Below are positions 1 to 6,098 of a stretch of DNA of 9,352 bases, piece after piece (the first letter of the stretch is position 1; every line of letters starts with the position of its first letter). Under the pieces are notes generated by a model that saw nothing but the letters and a program-made list of their open reading frames with translations, did not search any database and had not been told where the DNA came from. Source of the stretch: Burkholderiales bacterium (lineage in GTDB: Bacteria; Pseudomonadota; Gammaproteobacteria; Burkholderiales; Burkholderiaceae_C); the NCBI GenBank assembly GCA_011391855.1, contig JAABPT010000015.1, forward strand, positions 1 to 9,352. The letters are read 5' to 3'. Both the position numbers and the translations under genes were made by a program.

Positions 1-33
1 GGGGCTGGCGGTGGTGCCGAAATCCCGTACCGC

Positions 34-53
34 AGTCTGTAAAAAGTCTGTAA
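34..53. repeat. Short tandem direct repeat AGTCTGTAA
   Basis: The 9-base unit AGTCTGTAA occurs at 34-42 and again at 45-53, one helical turn apart (11 bp). It lies beyond the terminator of tRNA-Phe. The rest of bases 1-60 shows no recognisable gene. A plus-strand frame is open from the window edge to a TGA at 83-85, but it ends inside the terminator hairpin and its 27 residues match nothing I recognise. The repeat could be chance or part of an integration-site flank, and I cannot decide between these. Confidence 0.35.
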
Positions 54-60
54 GAGCCCT

Positions 61-94
61 AAAGACAACAAAGCCCAGCGGGTGAGGCCGGGCT
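61..94 (-). terminator. Intrinsic terminator after tRNA-Phe
   Basis: On the minus strand an 8-bp stem (AGCCCGGC pairing with GCTGGGCT, one G-U pair) closes a 7-nt loop. It is followed directly by the T-rich stretch TTGTTGTCTTT. The stem occupies 72-94 and the T tract 61-71. It begins 16 bases after the encoded CCA end of tRNA-Phe, so it most likely ends the tRNA transcript. It would also stop any read-through from the rsmB-ntrX operon. The plus strand has no T run after the stem, so I see it working in one direction only. Confidence 0.75.
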
Positions 95-110
95 AAGTCG
101 TTGATTTCCT

Positions 111-186
111 TGGTGGCCTGGGGCGGAATCGAACCACCGACACGCGGATTTTCAATCCGCTGCTCTACCAACTGAGCTACCAGGCC
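111..186 (-). tRNA. tRNA-Phe (anticodon GAA)
   Basis: This 76-nt tRNA gene folds as a complete cloverleaf on the minus strand. The acceptor stem is GGCCTGG (from 186) with CCAGGCC. The D-arm contains AGCTCAGTTGGTAGAGC. The anticodon stem GCGGA/TCCGC closes the loop TTGAAAA with anticodon GAA (153-151). The T-arm is GGTGG-TTCGATT-CCGCC, and the terminal CCA is encoded at 113-111. Anticodon GAA reads UUC and UUU, so the tRNA carries phenylalanine. It lies 29 bp downstream of the response-regulator stop codon, with its own -10 box in that gap and an intrinsic terminator after it, so it is probably a separate transcription unit. Confidence 0.98.
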
Positions 187-198
187 GTGAGCCCGCGA

Positions 199-204
199 GT
201 ATAG
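199..204 (-). promoter_or_regulatory. Probable -10 box of the tRNA-Phe promoter
   Basis: The minus strand carries TATACT at 204-199, a good match to the sigma-70 -10 consensus TATAAT. It sits 12 bases before the first base of the mature tRNA, leaving a leader of about 5-6 nt. The stretch between box and tRNA is GC-rich (CGCGGGC), a discriminator type known from stringently controlled stable-RNA promoters. No good -35 is seen 17 bp upstream, where the bases are GGCGGC, so the call rests on the -10 box and its position. Confidence 0.5.
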
Positions 205-215
205 CCTTGCCGCCT

Positions 216-920
216 TCAGCCGCCGCCGCGCTTGTTGCGGGTCAGGTCCACGCCCAGTTGCTTGAGCTTGCGGTACAGGTGCGTCCGCTCCAGGCCGGTC
301 CTCTCGGCCACGCGCGTCATGGAGCCGCTTTCCTTGACGAGGTGGAACTCGAAGTAGCTCTTCTCGAAAGCGTCGCGCGCCTCGCGCAGCGGACGGTCGA
401 GGTCGAAGCTCTGCTCCGCGCGTGGGCCTTCGGCCACCGGTGGCGCCATGGGCTGGCCCTGCCCCCCCGCGGCGGTACCGGCGGCGTCACCGTAGTGCGG
501 CTCGCCGCGCACATGCGGCGTGCCTGCGTCCGCACCCGGACCCACGACCCGCTGCGCCGGCTTGGCCAGCGCCTGCTCCACCGCGCGCAGCAGCTTCTGC
601 AGCGTGATCGGCTTTTCCAGGAAGGCGCTGGCACCGTACTTGGTAGCCTCCACGGCGGTGTCGATGGTGCCGTGGCCACTCATCATGATCACCGGCATCT
701 GCAGCTGGCCGCTGGCCGACCATTCCTTGAGCAGCGTCACGCCGTCCACGTCGGGCATCCAGATGTCCAGCAGCACGAGGTCGGGGCGCAGCGCCTCGCG
801 CACCAGGCGCGCCTGTGCCGCGTCCTCGGCCAGCTCGACGGTGTGGCCCTCGTCGGTGAGGATCTCGCTGAGCAGGGCGCGTATGCCCAACTCGTCATCG
901 ACTACCAGGATGGTTGCCAT
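216..920 (-). CDS. NtrX-type response regulator, short form (receiver + Fis-type HTH)
   Basis: This 234-residue protein is a cytoplasmic two-component regulator. Residues 1-120 form a receiver domain with acidic pocket D8/D9, phospho-acceptor D52 in the LLDIWMPDVDG segment, S81, and K103 in the LEKP motif. Residues about 125-170 are a Gly/Ala/Pro-rich linker. Residues 180-225 form a Fis-type helix-turn-helix ending in ERTHLYRKLKQLGV. Classical NtrX and NtrC (about 450 residues) carry an AAA+ sigma-54 activation domain between these parts. It is absent here, with no GAFTGA motif, so the protein should bind DNA and act without driving sigma-54 open-complex formation, as RegA/PrrA regulators do. 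It begins 5 nt after the ntrY stop, so that kinase is the likely partner. A GAGGG sits unusually close to the ATG. The family assignment is firm but the regulon is unknown. Confidence 0.9.
   Translation of the reverse strand: MATILVVDDELGIRALLSEILTDEGHTVELAEDAAQARLVREALRPDLVLLDIWMPDVDGVTLLKEWSASGQLQMPVIMMSGHGTIDTAVEATKYGASAFLEKPITLQKLLRAVEQALAKPAQRVVGPGADAGTPHVRGEPHYGDAAGTAAGGQGQPMAPPVAEGPRAEQSFDLDRPLREARDAFEKSYFEFHLVKESGSMTRVAERTGLERTHLYRKLKQLGVDLTRNKRGGG
433..475. repeat. GC-rich palindrome cluster in the linker of the response regulator
   Basis: A perfect 12-bp palindrome, GCCACCGGTGGC, occupies 433-444. It is overlapped by TGGCGCCA (441-448) and CCATGG (446-451), and a CCCCCCCGCGG run follows near 462-472. 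The segment encodes the low-complexity linker between receiver and HTH. Its order of parts (CCGCGG plus a G run, then GGCC-rich bases, then CCACCGG) resembles the insert in rsmB at 4270-4303. A dispersed palindromic element is possible, but ordinary GC-rich linker drift is not excluded. Confidence 0.35.
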
Positions 921-925
921 GCCCT

Positions 926-3226
926 CTAGTGCACCTGTGTTGCGTCGCCGGGCGCCGGCGCGGGGATGGCGTCGGCGCCCCCCGCAATTCCGGCCGGCGT
1001 GACGGCAAACTTCGAAAATGATAGCGAAACGCGCGCCCCTGTCACCGGGCCGTCGGCCTGGTCGTCGGCGTGCAGGTTGGCCGCACGCAGTCGGGCGCCG
1101 TGTTCGTCGGCGATCTTCTTCACCACCGCCAGGCCCAGGCCGGTGCCCCGGGTCTTGGTCGTGACATAGGGTTCGAAGGCGCGCTTGAGCACCTTCTCGG
1201 CGAATCCCGGACCGTTGTCGATGATCGTCAGGCGCACTGCGTGCAGCTCGCCGTGCTCGCCGCGAGCCACCGAGGTGATGAGTTCCACCTGGCCGTCGGG
1301 CCGGTCGGCCACGGCGTCGAGCGCGTTCTGCACCAGGTTGTGGATCACCTGGCGCAGCTGCGTGGCGTCGCCCAGGATGCGCGGCAAATCAGGCGTGAGG
1401 CGCGCCACCAGCAGCCCGTTGTCCAGCGCCTGGCCGTACAGCGCCATCACTTCGCCGGCCAGGGCGTTCAGGTCCAGCGGCAGCAGTTGCGCGGCGGGCA
1501 GCCGGGCGTAGTCGCGGAACTCGTTGACCAGCGTCTGCATGGCCTGCACCTGGTTGACGATGGTCGCCACCGAACGCAGCAGCAGCGCCTGGTCGGCGCC
1601 TTCGAGCTTGGACTCCAGCTTGTGGCGCAGCCGCTCGGCCGAAAGCTGAATGGGCGTGAGCGGATTCTTGATCTCGTGCGCGAGTCGCCGTGCCACTTCG
1701 GCCCAGGCCGCCGAACGCTGCGCCGAGACGATCTCGCTGATGTCGTCGAAGACCATCAGCCGTGCGTCGCCCGGCAACTGGGCACCGCGCACCAGCAAAG
1801 TCAGGGTGGCGCCGTCGCCGCGCGTGAGTTCGAACGACTCCTGCCATTGGTCGCGCTCGCCGGCCTCGGGGCTGGTGGCCAGCAGCTCGAAGCGCTGCTC
1901 GACGGCCTGGGCGAAGGCCTGCAGTTCCGGCAGGTCCGACAGGCGGCGCCCGCGCCAGGCCGAGAGCGGCCGCTGCAGGATGCGCGTGGCGCCGGGGTTG
2001 ACGGTGTCGATGCGGCCTTCGCGGTCGAACACGACGACGCCAGCGGTCAGCGTGTCCAGGATGGTTTGCAGCCGCGTGCGCGCGCCTTCCAGCTGCAGCA
2101 TGCCGCGTTGCACCTGGCCGCGTGCTTCGGCCACCTGGGCCGTCATGTCGGCAAAGCTGCGCGTCAGGCCGCCGAGTTCGTCGCCGCTGGCGAACACGGG
2201 CTTGGCCGTCAGGTCGCCCGCGGTCACCTGGCGCACGCCGTCGGCCAGCAGCAGCAAAGGCTTGGCCAGCTGGTTGCCCAGCAGGATGGCCAGCAGCACG
2301 GCCGCGAAGACGGCCAGGATCAGCGCCAGCGTGAGCGTGCCCACGTACATGCGGCGCAGGCTGTCGCGGGCCAGCGCACGCTGCTGGTACTCGCTGTAGG
2401 CCGCCTGCACCGCCAGCGCATTGGCGGCCAGGGCGCGCGGCACGGGCTGCACCAGCATCACGTAGCGTTCGTCGCCGCCGGCCAGGGTGATGCGGCTGCG
2501 TGGCACGCTGGCCAGGGCGCGCACACGCGGGCCCGCGGCGCCGGCGGCCAGGGTTTCGTCGTCCAGGTTCTCCACTGCGCTGGCGCTGCCTTCGGCGCGG
2601 GCCTGGCTGAGCAGCAGCGCGCCCGGCCGCTCCGGCGGCCCGGCGTCGGCGCCGCCCACGGCACTCAGCAGCACCTGGCCGTTGGCCGACACCAGCAAGG
2701 CGGCGCTGGCGCCGATCTGCTCGCGCAGCCGCTCCAGCGCCAGCGGCGAAACCGTCGGGCTTTCGGCCAGCCGTTCGGCGGCCACGCGGGCCTTGCCGCC
2801 CAGGTCGGTAGCCAGCGTGGCCAGCGTGTCCTTGCCCAGCGCCAGGCCCGAGTCCAGCGCGCCGGCCACCTTGACGTCGAACCAGGCCTCGATGCTGCGC
2901 GAGACGAACTGGTAGCTCACGGTGTAGATCACCAGCCCCGGCAGCAGCCCGACCACGGCGAAGATGCCCGCCAGCTTCAGCAACAGCCGGCTGCCGAACT
3001 TGCCGCGCCGCAGCCGCACCAGCAGGCGCAGCCCGACGACGGCGATGACCACCGTGAGCAGCACCGCCACCGCCACGTTCAGCCAGAACAGCCAGACGAA
3101 GTGGCGTTCGTAGAAGCCGGCGCCCTGGCTGCTGAATGAAAGCACGAAGGCCAGCACCATCGCCGCGCCGGTGGCGGCGACCAGCGCGACGACCCCGTTC
3201 CAGCCCCAGCGCGCGGCGTGCTTCAT
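926..3226 (-). CDS. ntrY: NtrY-type membrane sensor histidine kinase
   Basis: This 766-residue inner-membrane sensor kinase has hydrophobic segments at about 10-32, 43-71, 83-105 and 295-317. The stretch 106-294 between the last two is probably the periplasmic sensing region. A HAMP linker follows (318-370), then a PAS domain (about 384-495). The HisKA H-box RRLAHEIKNPLTP spans 513-525, with H517 as the phosphorylated residue. The ATPase domain has the N-box HNLVQNALDA (629-638), DNGPGF (670-675), FEPYVTTK (684-691) and GTGLGLA (694-700). All catalytic motifs are intact. The ATG at 3226 is chosen because it overlaps the DUF4390 stop (ATGA) and precedes the first membrane helix. A longer frame reaching 3736 would overlap that gene by over 500 bases and is antisense-like nonsense. 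In the NtrYX family the pair responds to nitrogen or redox state. The signal here is not visible. Confidence 0.93.
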   Translation of the reverse strand: MKHAARWGWNGVVALVAATGAAMVLAFVLSFSSQGAGFYERHFVWLFWLNVAVAVLLTVVIAVVGLRLLVRLRRGKFGSRLLLKLAGIFAVVGLLPGLVIYTVSYQFVSRSIEAWFDVKVAGALDSGLALGKDTLATLATDLGGKARVAAERLAESPTVSPLALERLREQIGASAALLVSANGQVLLSAVGGADAGPPERPGALLLSQARAEGSASAVENLDDETLAAGAAGPRVRALASVPRSRITLAGGDERYVMLVQPVPRALAANALAVQAAYSEYQQRALARDSLRRMYVGTLTLALILAVFAAVLLAILLGNQLAKPLLLLADGVRQVTAGDLTAKPVFASGDELGGLTRSFADMTAQVAEARGQVQRGMLQLEGARTRLQTILDTLTAGVVVFDREGRIDTVNPGATRILQRPLSAWRGRRLSDLPELQAFAQAVEQRFELLATSPEAGERDQWQESFELTRGDGATLTLLVRGAQLPGDARLMVFDDISEIVSAQRSAAWAEVARRLAHEIKNPLTPIQLSAERLRHKLESKLEGADQALLLRSVATIVNQVQAMQTLVNEFRDYARLPAAQLLPLDLNALAGEVMALYGQALDNGLLVARLTPDLPRILGDATQLRQVIHNLVQNALDAVADRPDGQVELITSVARGEHGELHAVRLTIIDNGPGFAEKVLKRAFEPYVTTKTRGTGLGLAVVKKIADEHGARLRAANLHADDQADGPVTGARVSLSFSKFAVTPAGIAGGADAIPAPAPGDATQVH

Positions 3227-3798
3227 CGGGCGACGTCGACGCCGATCACGCGTTCCACGCCCACCGTCCAGTCGCCCTGGCCGCCCAGGCCGATCTGCAT
3301 GGGGCTGGGCAGTTGGCTGGTGTCGAGCCGGTAGCTGAACTGGACGTAGTAGCGGCTGTCGGGGTCCACCTGCGAAAGGTCGGTCAGCTTCCAGCCGGCA
3401 CTGCGCGAGGCCGTGTTCAAGGCCTCGGACAGCGTGTCCAGCGTCTGGTGCAGGCCGCCCAGGCCCACGCGCCAGGTGTTGGTCAGTGGCTGGTAGGCGA
3501 TGCGCCACGAGCGCGACACGCGGGCCACCCGCTCGTCGCGCCAGTACCAGCGACTGCGCAGCAAGCGCGCTTCGGCCAAGAAGTAGATGGGCACGCCGCG
3601 CTGCAGGGCGTCTTCCACCGCCTTGGGCAGCGTCACGCGCGCGGCGAAGTCCAGATTCAGGGCCCCTTCTTCCTGACTCGTTTGCAGCGAGGCCAGCTCC
3701 ACCCCCTGGCCACGCACCACGCCGGCCCACAGGCACACCAGCACCAGCAGGAGCTGGAGGCCCTGCAGGTAGCGTCGGCGGACCAGCGACTGGTGCAT
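3223..3798 (-). CDS. DUF4390 family protein, exported or membrane-anchored
   Basis: This 191-residue protein has an N-terminal basic stretch followed by a hydrophobic helix (about residues 12-28, with a run such as LLLVLVCLWAGVV). It therefore has an uncleaved anchor or a signal peptide, with the remainder probably in the periplasm. The soluble part contains the features I associate with DUF4390: an early LNLDFAARVTLPKAVEDALQRGVPIYF segment with the sense 'basic, amphipathic, ball-of-beta', a SRWYWRDERVA segment, and a WRVGLGG then LSEALN pattern. No catalytic motif is visible and its function is unknown. The ATG at 3798 is preferred because it starts just before the hydrophobic helix and 19 nt after the rsmB stop. 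An upstream ATG at 3894 would overlap rsmB by 77 nt. No clear Shine-Dalgarno is present, which suggests coupling to rsmB. Its stop overlaps the ntrY start, so it may assist that kinase, but this is inference from position only. Confidence 0.8.
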   Translation of the reverse strand: MHQSLVRRRYLQGLQLLLVLVCLWAGVVRGQGVELASLQTSQEEGALNLDFAARVTLPKAVEDALQRGVPIYFLAEARLLRSRWYWRDERVARVSRSWRIAYQPLTNTWRVGLGGLHQTLDTLSEALNTASRSAGWKLTDLSQVDPDSRYYVQFSYRLDTSQLPSPMQIGLGGQGDWTVGVERVIGVDVAR

Positions 3799-3817
3799 CG
3801 GTTGGGTGGGTGTTTCG

Positions 3818-5248
3818 TCAGGTCTTGCGCAGCAGCCCGTAGAAGAAGCCGTCGTACGGCGCTGGGCCGGGGCCCGGGCGCACGCCATTCCCATTGTCGC
3901 GGCTGGGCAGCAGATGGCCTGGCGAGTGACGCGCCAGCGTGGCCGTGCCCGCGGGGCAACGTTGCAAAAATGCGTCGATCTGGTCCTGGCCCTCGGCCTT
4001 GAAGATGGAGCAGGTGGCGTACAGCAGGTGGCCGCCGGGTGTCAGCAGCGGCCACAGGGCGTCCAGCAGCTCGGCCTGGATGCGCGCCAGCGCGGCCACG
4101 TCGTCGGGGCGGCGCAGCCAGCGCACGTCGGGGTGGCGGCGCACGATGCCGCTGGCCGTGCAGGGTGCGTCCAGCAAGATGGCGTCGAAAGGCCGGCCGT
4201 CCCACCAGTCGGCAGGGCGGCGGGCGTCGCCGGCTTTCAGTTCGATCCGGCTGGGCCGGTCGGCTGGAACCCCCGCGGGGGGCGGGCCGGGCCACCGGCC
4301 CGGTCCTGGAGGCGCGCTCGGTTCTGCGTGCAGTTGCAGGCGGTTCAGTGTTTCCTGCACGCGGGCCAGGCGCTGCGGGTCGCTGTCCAGCGCCAGCAGG
4401 TCCAGATCGGCCAGTTCCAGCAGGTGCGCGGTCTTGCCGCCGGGCGCCGCACAGGCGTCCAGCACGCGCGCGCCCGGGCGCAGCGGCGCGCCGGAAAGCA
4501 GCAAGGGTGCGGCCCATTGCGCGGCGGCGTCCTGCACCGAGACCTCGCCTTCGGCAAAACCGGGCAGCTGCTGCACCGGGCAGGGCTCGGCCAGCACGAC
4601 GGCGGCACTGGGCGCGGGCAACCCTGCGGCCACGTGTTCCAGCACGTGGGCCGCGCGCCCGGCGGCTGCCAGGCGCTGCACATACGCCGCCGCGGTGCCG
4701 CGGCGCGCATTCACGCGCAAGGTCATCGGCGGGCGGCGGTTGGCTTCGGTGAGCAGGCCCTGCCATTGCTGGGGCCAATCGTGCTGCACCCGTTGCACCC
4801 ACCACAGCGGGTGGTTCCAGGCGCCCAGCGGCGTGTGCCGCACGGCGGCCACCACGGCGTCGCGCTCGCGCAGGAAGCGTCGCAGCACGGCGTTCACGAA
4901 ACCGGCCGCTGGCGGCGTGCGGTGGCGCACGGCCGTCACCGCCTGGTCGACCAGCGCGTGCTCGGCATACGGCGGCGTTTCGTCGGGCCACAGCAGCGCC
5001 AGCGCGGTGACCAGCAGCGCGTCCACCGCCGGCGCCGGCGTCTTGGGCGCCAGCAGCGCGCGCGCCTCGCCGGCGCTGCCCAGCCAGCGCAAGGTGTGAA
5101 AGCTCAGCGCCTGCACGCCGGGGCGCAGTTCGGCCGGGCAGCGCGCCAGCACGTCGGTGAGCGAACGGCCGCCGCGCACGGCCTGCAGCGCGTCGGCCGT
5201 GTGTTCGAGCAGCCGCCACAGCGGGGGCGAGGGTTGAGCAGCGGTCAT
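3818..5248 (-). CDS. rsmB: 16S rRNA (cytosine-967-C5)-methyltransferase RsmB
   Basis: This 476-residue SAM-dependent RNA methyltransferase should make m5C967 in 16S rRNA during small-subunit assembly. Residues about 8-140 form the NusB-like N-terminal RNA-binding domain. Residues about 175-476 are the Rossmann methyltransferase. SAM motif I is DACAAPGGKT (264-273), and the acidic ribose-binding end is LALDSD (285-290). The two family cysteines are C363 in LLDAPC and C413 in YATCS. By alignment from memory they correspond to C325 and C375 of E. coli, with C375 the nucleophile. Compared with the E. coli enzyme there is an extra stretch of about 25 residues (307-333, rich in Pro and Gly) between motifs, encoded by GC palindromes. 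It is the first gene of the minus-strand group and diverges from folE. No clear ribosome-binding site precedes the ATG. Confidence 0.94.
   Translation of the reverse strand: MTAAQPSPPLWRLLEHTADALQAVRGGRSLTDVLARCPAELRPGVQALSFHTLRWLGSAGEARALLAPKTPAPAVDALLVTALALLWPDETPPYAEHALVDQAVTAVRHRTPPAAGFVNAVLRRFLRERDAVVAAVRHTPLGAWNHPLWWVQRVQHDWPQQWQGLLTEANRRPPMTLRVNARRGTAAAYVQRLAAAGRAAHVLEHVAAGLPAPSAAVVLAEPCPVQQLPGFAEGEVSVQDAAAQWAAPLLLSGAPLRPGARVLDACAAPGGKTAHLLELADLDLLALDSDPQRLARVQETLNRLQLHAEPSAPPGPGRWPGPPPAGVPADRPSRIELKAGDARRPADWWDGRPFDAILLDAPCTASGIVRRHPDVRWLRRPDDVAALARIQAELLDALWPLLTPGGHLLYATCSIFKAEGQDQIDAFLQRCPAGTATLARHSPGHLLPSRDNGNGVRPGPGPAPYDGFFYGLLRKT
4270..4303. repeat. GC-rich palindromes inside rsmB
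   Basis: A perfect 12-bp palindrome, CCCCCGCGGGGG, lies at 4270-4281. Directly after it is an 8-bp inverted repeat, CGGGCCGG (4283-4290) and CCGGCCCG (4295-4302), with the 4-nt loop GCCA. Together they encode most of the Pro/Gly-rich extra loop of RsmB. The arrangement resembles a REP-like palindromic unit that has landed in frame in a tolerant surface loop. The origin is inferred. The palindromes themselves are plain in the sequence. Confidence 0.5.
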
Positions 5249-5292
5249 CGCGGCAGTCTAGACGGCGGCAGGGCGAACCGCGGCGGCGCACA

Positions 5293-5311
5293 ATGACGGC
5301 TTTACCGTAAT
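5293..5311. promoter_or_regulatory. Imperfect inverted repeat in the rsmB-folE divergent spacer
   Basis: ATGACGGCTTTACCGTAAT has 7-bp arms matching at six positions around a 5-bp centre, in the 84-bp spacer between divergent rsmB and folE. The size and position suit a dimeric repressor or activator site acting on folE, rsmB or both. CACAAT just overlapping its left edge (5289-5294) could be a weak -10 for folE, but I find no matching -35. The arms also hold a five-codon open frame (ATG at 5293, TAA at 5308-5310) of no evident meaning. Confidence 0.3.
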
Positions 5312-5312
5312 C

Positions 5313-5323
5313 GGCAACTTGCC
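5313..5323. promoter_or_regulatory. Perfect short palindrome upstream of folE
   Basis: GGCAACTTGCC is a perfect inverted repeat of two 5-bp arms around one base, ending 9 bases before the folE ATG. It sits where a ribosome-binding site would normally be, and no Shine-Dalgarno is visible between it and the start. It could be an operator, or a small mRNA hairpin only if the arms re-pair between molecules, since a 1-nt loop cannot fold. Chance is also possible at this length. Confidence 0.25.
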
Positions 5324-5332
5324 TCCGCACGC

Positions 5333-6085
5333 ATGGCCAGCCTACCCGCACCACCCGACGAGCCTCGCGGCCGCATCTTTCGCAGCGAGGAGGAAGTGGC
5401 GGCATTGCCCGCCTCCGAGCGCATCCGCTACAGGCTCGTGACCGCCGGCCGCCGCCACCACGCCAACGACAATATTTCGGCGTTCATGCGCGCGGGCGAG
5501 ATGGAAGAACTGAAGGCCGAGGTGCAGGCCAAGATGCAGGAGGTGCTGCGCGCGCTGGTCATCGACACCGACAGCGACCACAACACCAACGAAACCGCCC
5601 AGCGCGTGGCCAAGATGTACCTGGAAGAGGTTTTCCGCGGCCGCTACGTGCCCATGCCCGCGGTCACCGAGTTCCCCAACGCCGAGCGGCTGAACGAGCT
5701 CATGATCGTGGGCCCGATCACCGTGCGCAGCGCCTGCAGCCACCACATGTGCCCGATCTTCGGCAAGGTGTGGATCGGCATCCTGCCCAATGAGCACAGC
5801 AACCTGATCGGCCTGAGCAAATACGCGCGCATCGCCGACTGGATCATGAGCCGCCCGCAGATCCAGGAAGAGGCGGTCACGATGCTGGCCAACGAACTGC
5901 AGCAGCGGGTGCGCCCCGACGGTCTGGCCATCGTGATGGAGGCCGACCACTTCTGCATGCACTGGCGCGGCGTCAAGGACACCGACTCCGCCATGGTCAA
6001 CAGCGTGATGCGCGGCGCGTTCCTGAAAGACGCCAACCTGCGTCGCGAATTCCTTTCGCTGCTGCCCCGCAAACACTCCGCCTGA
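5333..6085 (+). CDS. folE: GTP cyclohydrolase I (FolE)
   Basis: This 250-residue cytosolic enzyme converts GTP to 7,8-dihydroneopterin triphosphate and formate, the first step to tetrahydrofolate and related pterins. Residues matching the E. coli enzyme are present. Zinc ligands are C135, H138 and C208, the catalytic histidines are H137 and H206, and GTP-binding residues S162/K163 (GLSK), R166, Q178/E179 (RPQIQEE) and R212 (WRGVKD) are retained. The usual CEHH zinc motif is CSHH here, followed by an extra cysteine (C140). An N-terminal extension of roughly 25-30 residues ends in a conserved-looking RRHHANDNIS segment. The start is the ATG at 5333, with no clear Shine-Dalgarno. It diverges from rsmB and is followed after 13 nt by a BLUF photosensor gene, so the two are almost certainly cotranscribed. 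The enzyme class is secure, and it may be a distinct subfamily or second paralogue. Confidence 0.94.
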   Translation: MASLPAPPDEPRGRIFRSEEEVAALPASERIRYRLVTAGRRHHANDNISAFMRAGEMEELKAEVQAKMQEVLRALVIDTDSDHNTNETAQRVAKMYLEEVFRGRYVPMPAVTEFPNAERLNELMIVGPITVRSACSHHMCPIFGKVWIGILPNEHSNLIGLSKYARIADWIMSRPQIQEEAVTMLANELQQRVRPDGLAIVMEADHFCMHWRGVKDTDSAMVNSVMRGAFLKDANLRREFLSLLPRKHSA

Positions 6086-6098
6086 ACAGGAAACTCCG

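Noticed and set aside
1070..3139. 689-codon open frame on the plus strand opposite ntrY
   Set aside because: Its composition is dominated by Gln, Ala, Arg, His and Gly with no recognisable domain. This is the usual antisense shadow of a high-GC gene, while the minus strand encodes a complete kinase with every motif.
3227..3736. 170-residue upstream extension of ntrY
   Set aside because: It would overlap most of the DUF4390 gene in another frame, has shadow-like composition and precedes the natural start, which is coupled to the DUF4390 stop.
3657..5405. 582-codon minus-strand frame overlapping rsmB
   Set aside because: It is Arg/Ala-rich out-of-frame translation of rsmB and part of the DUF4390 gene. 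rsmB in the other frame has intact SAM and cysteine motifs.
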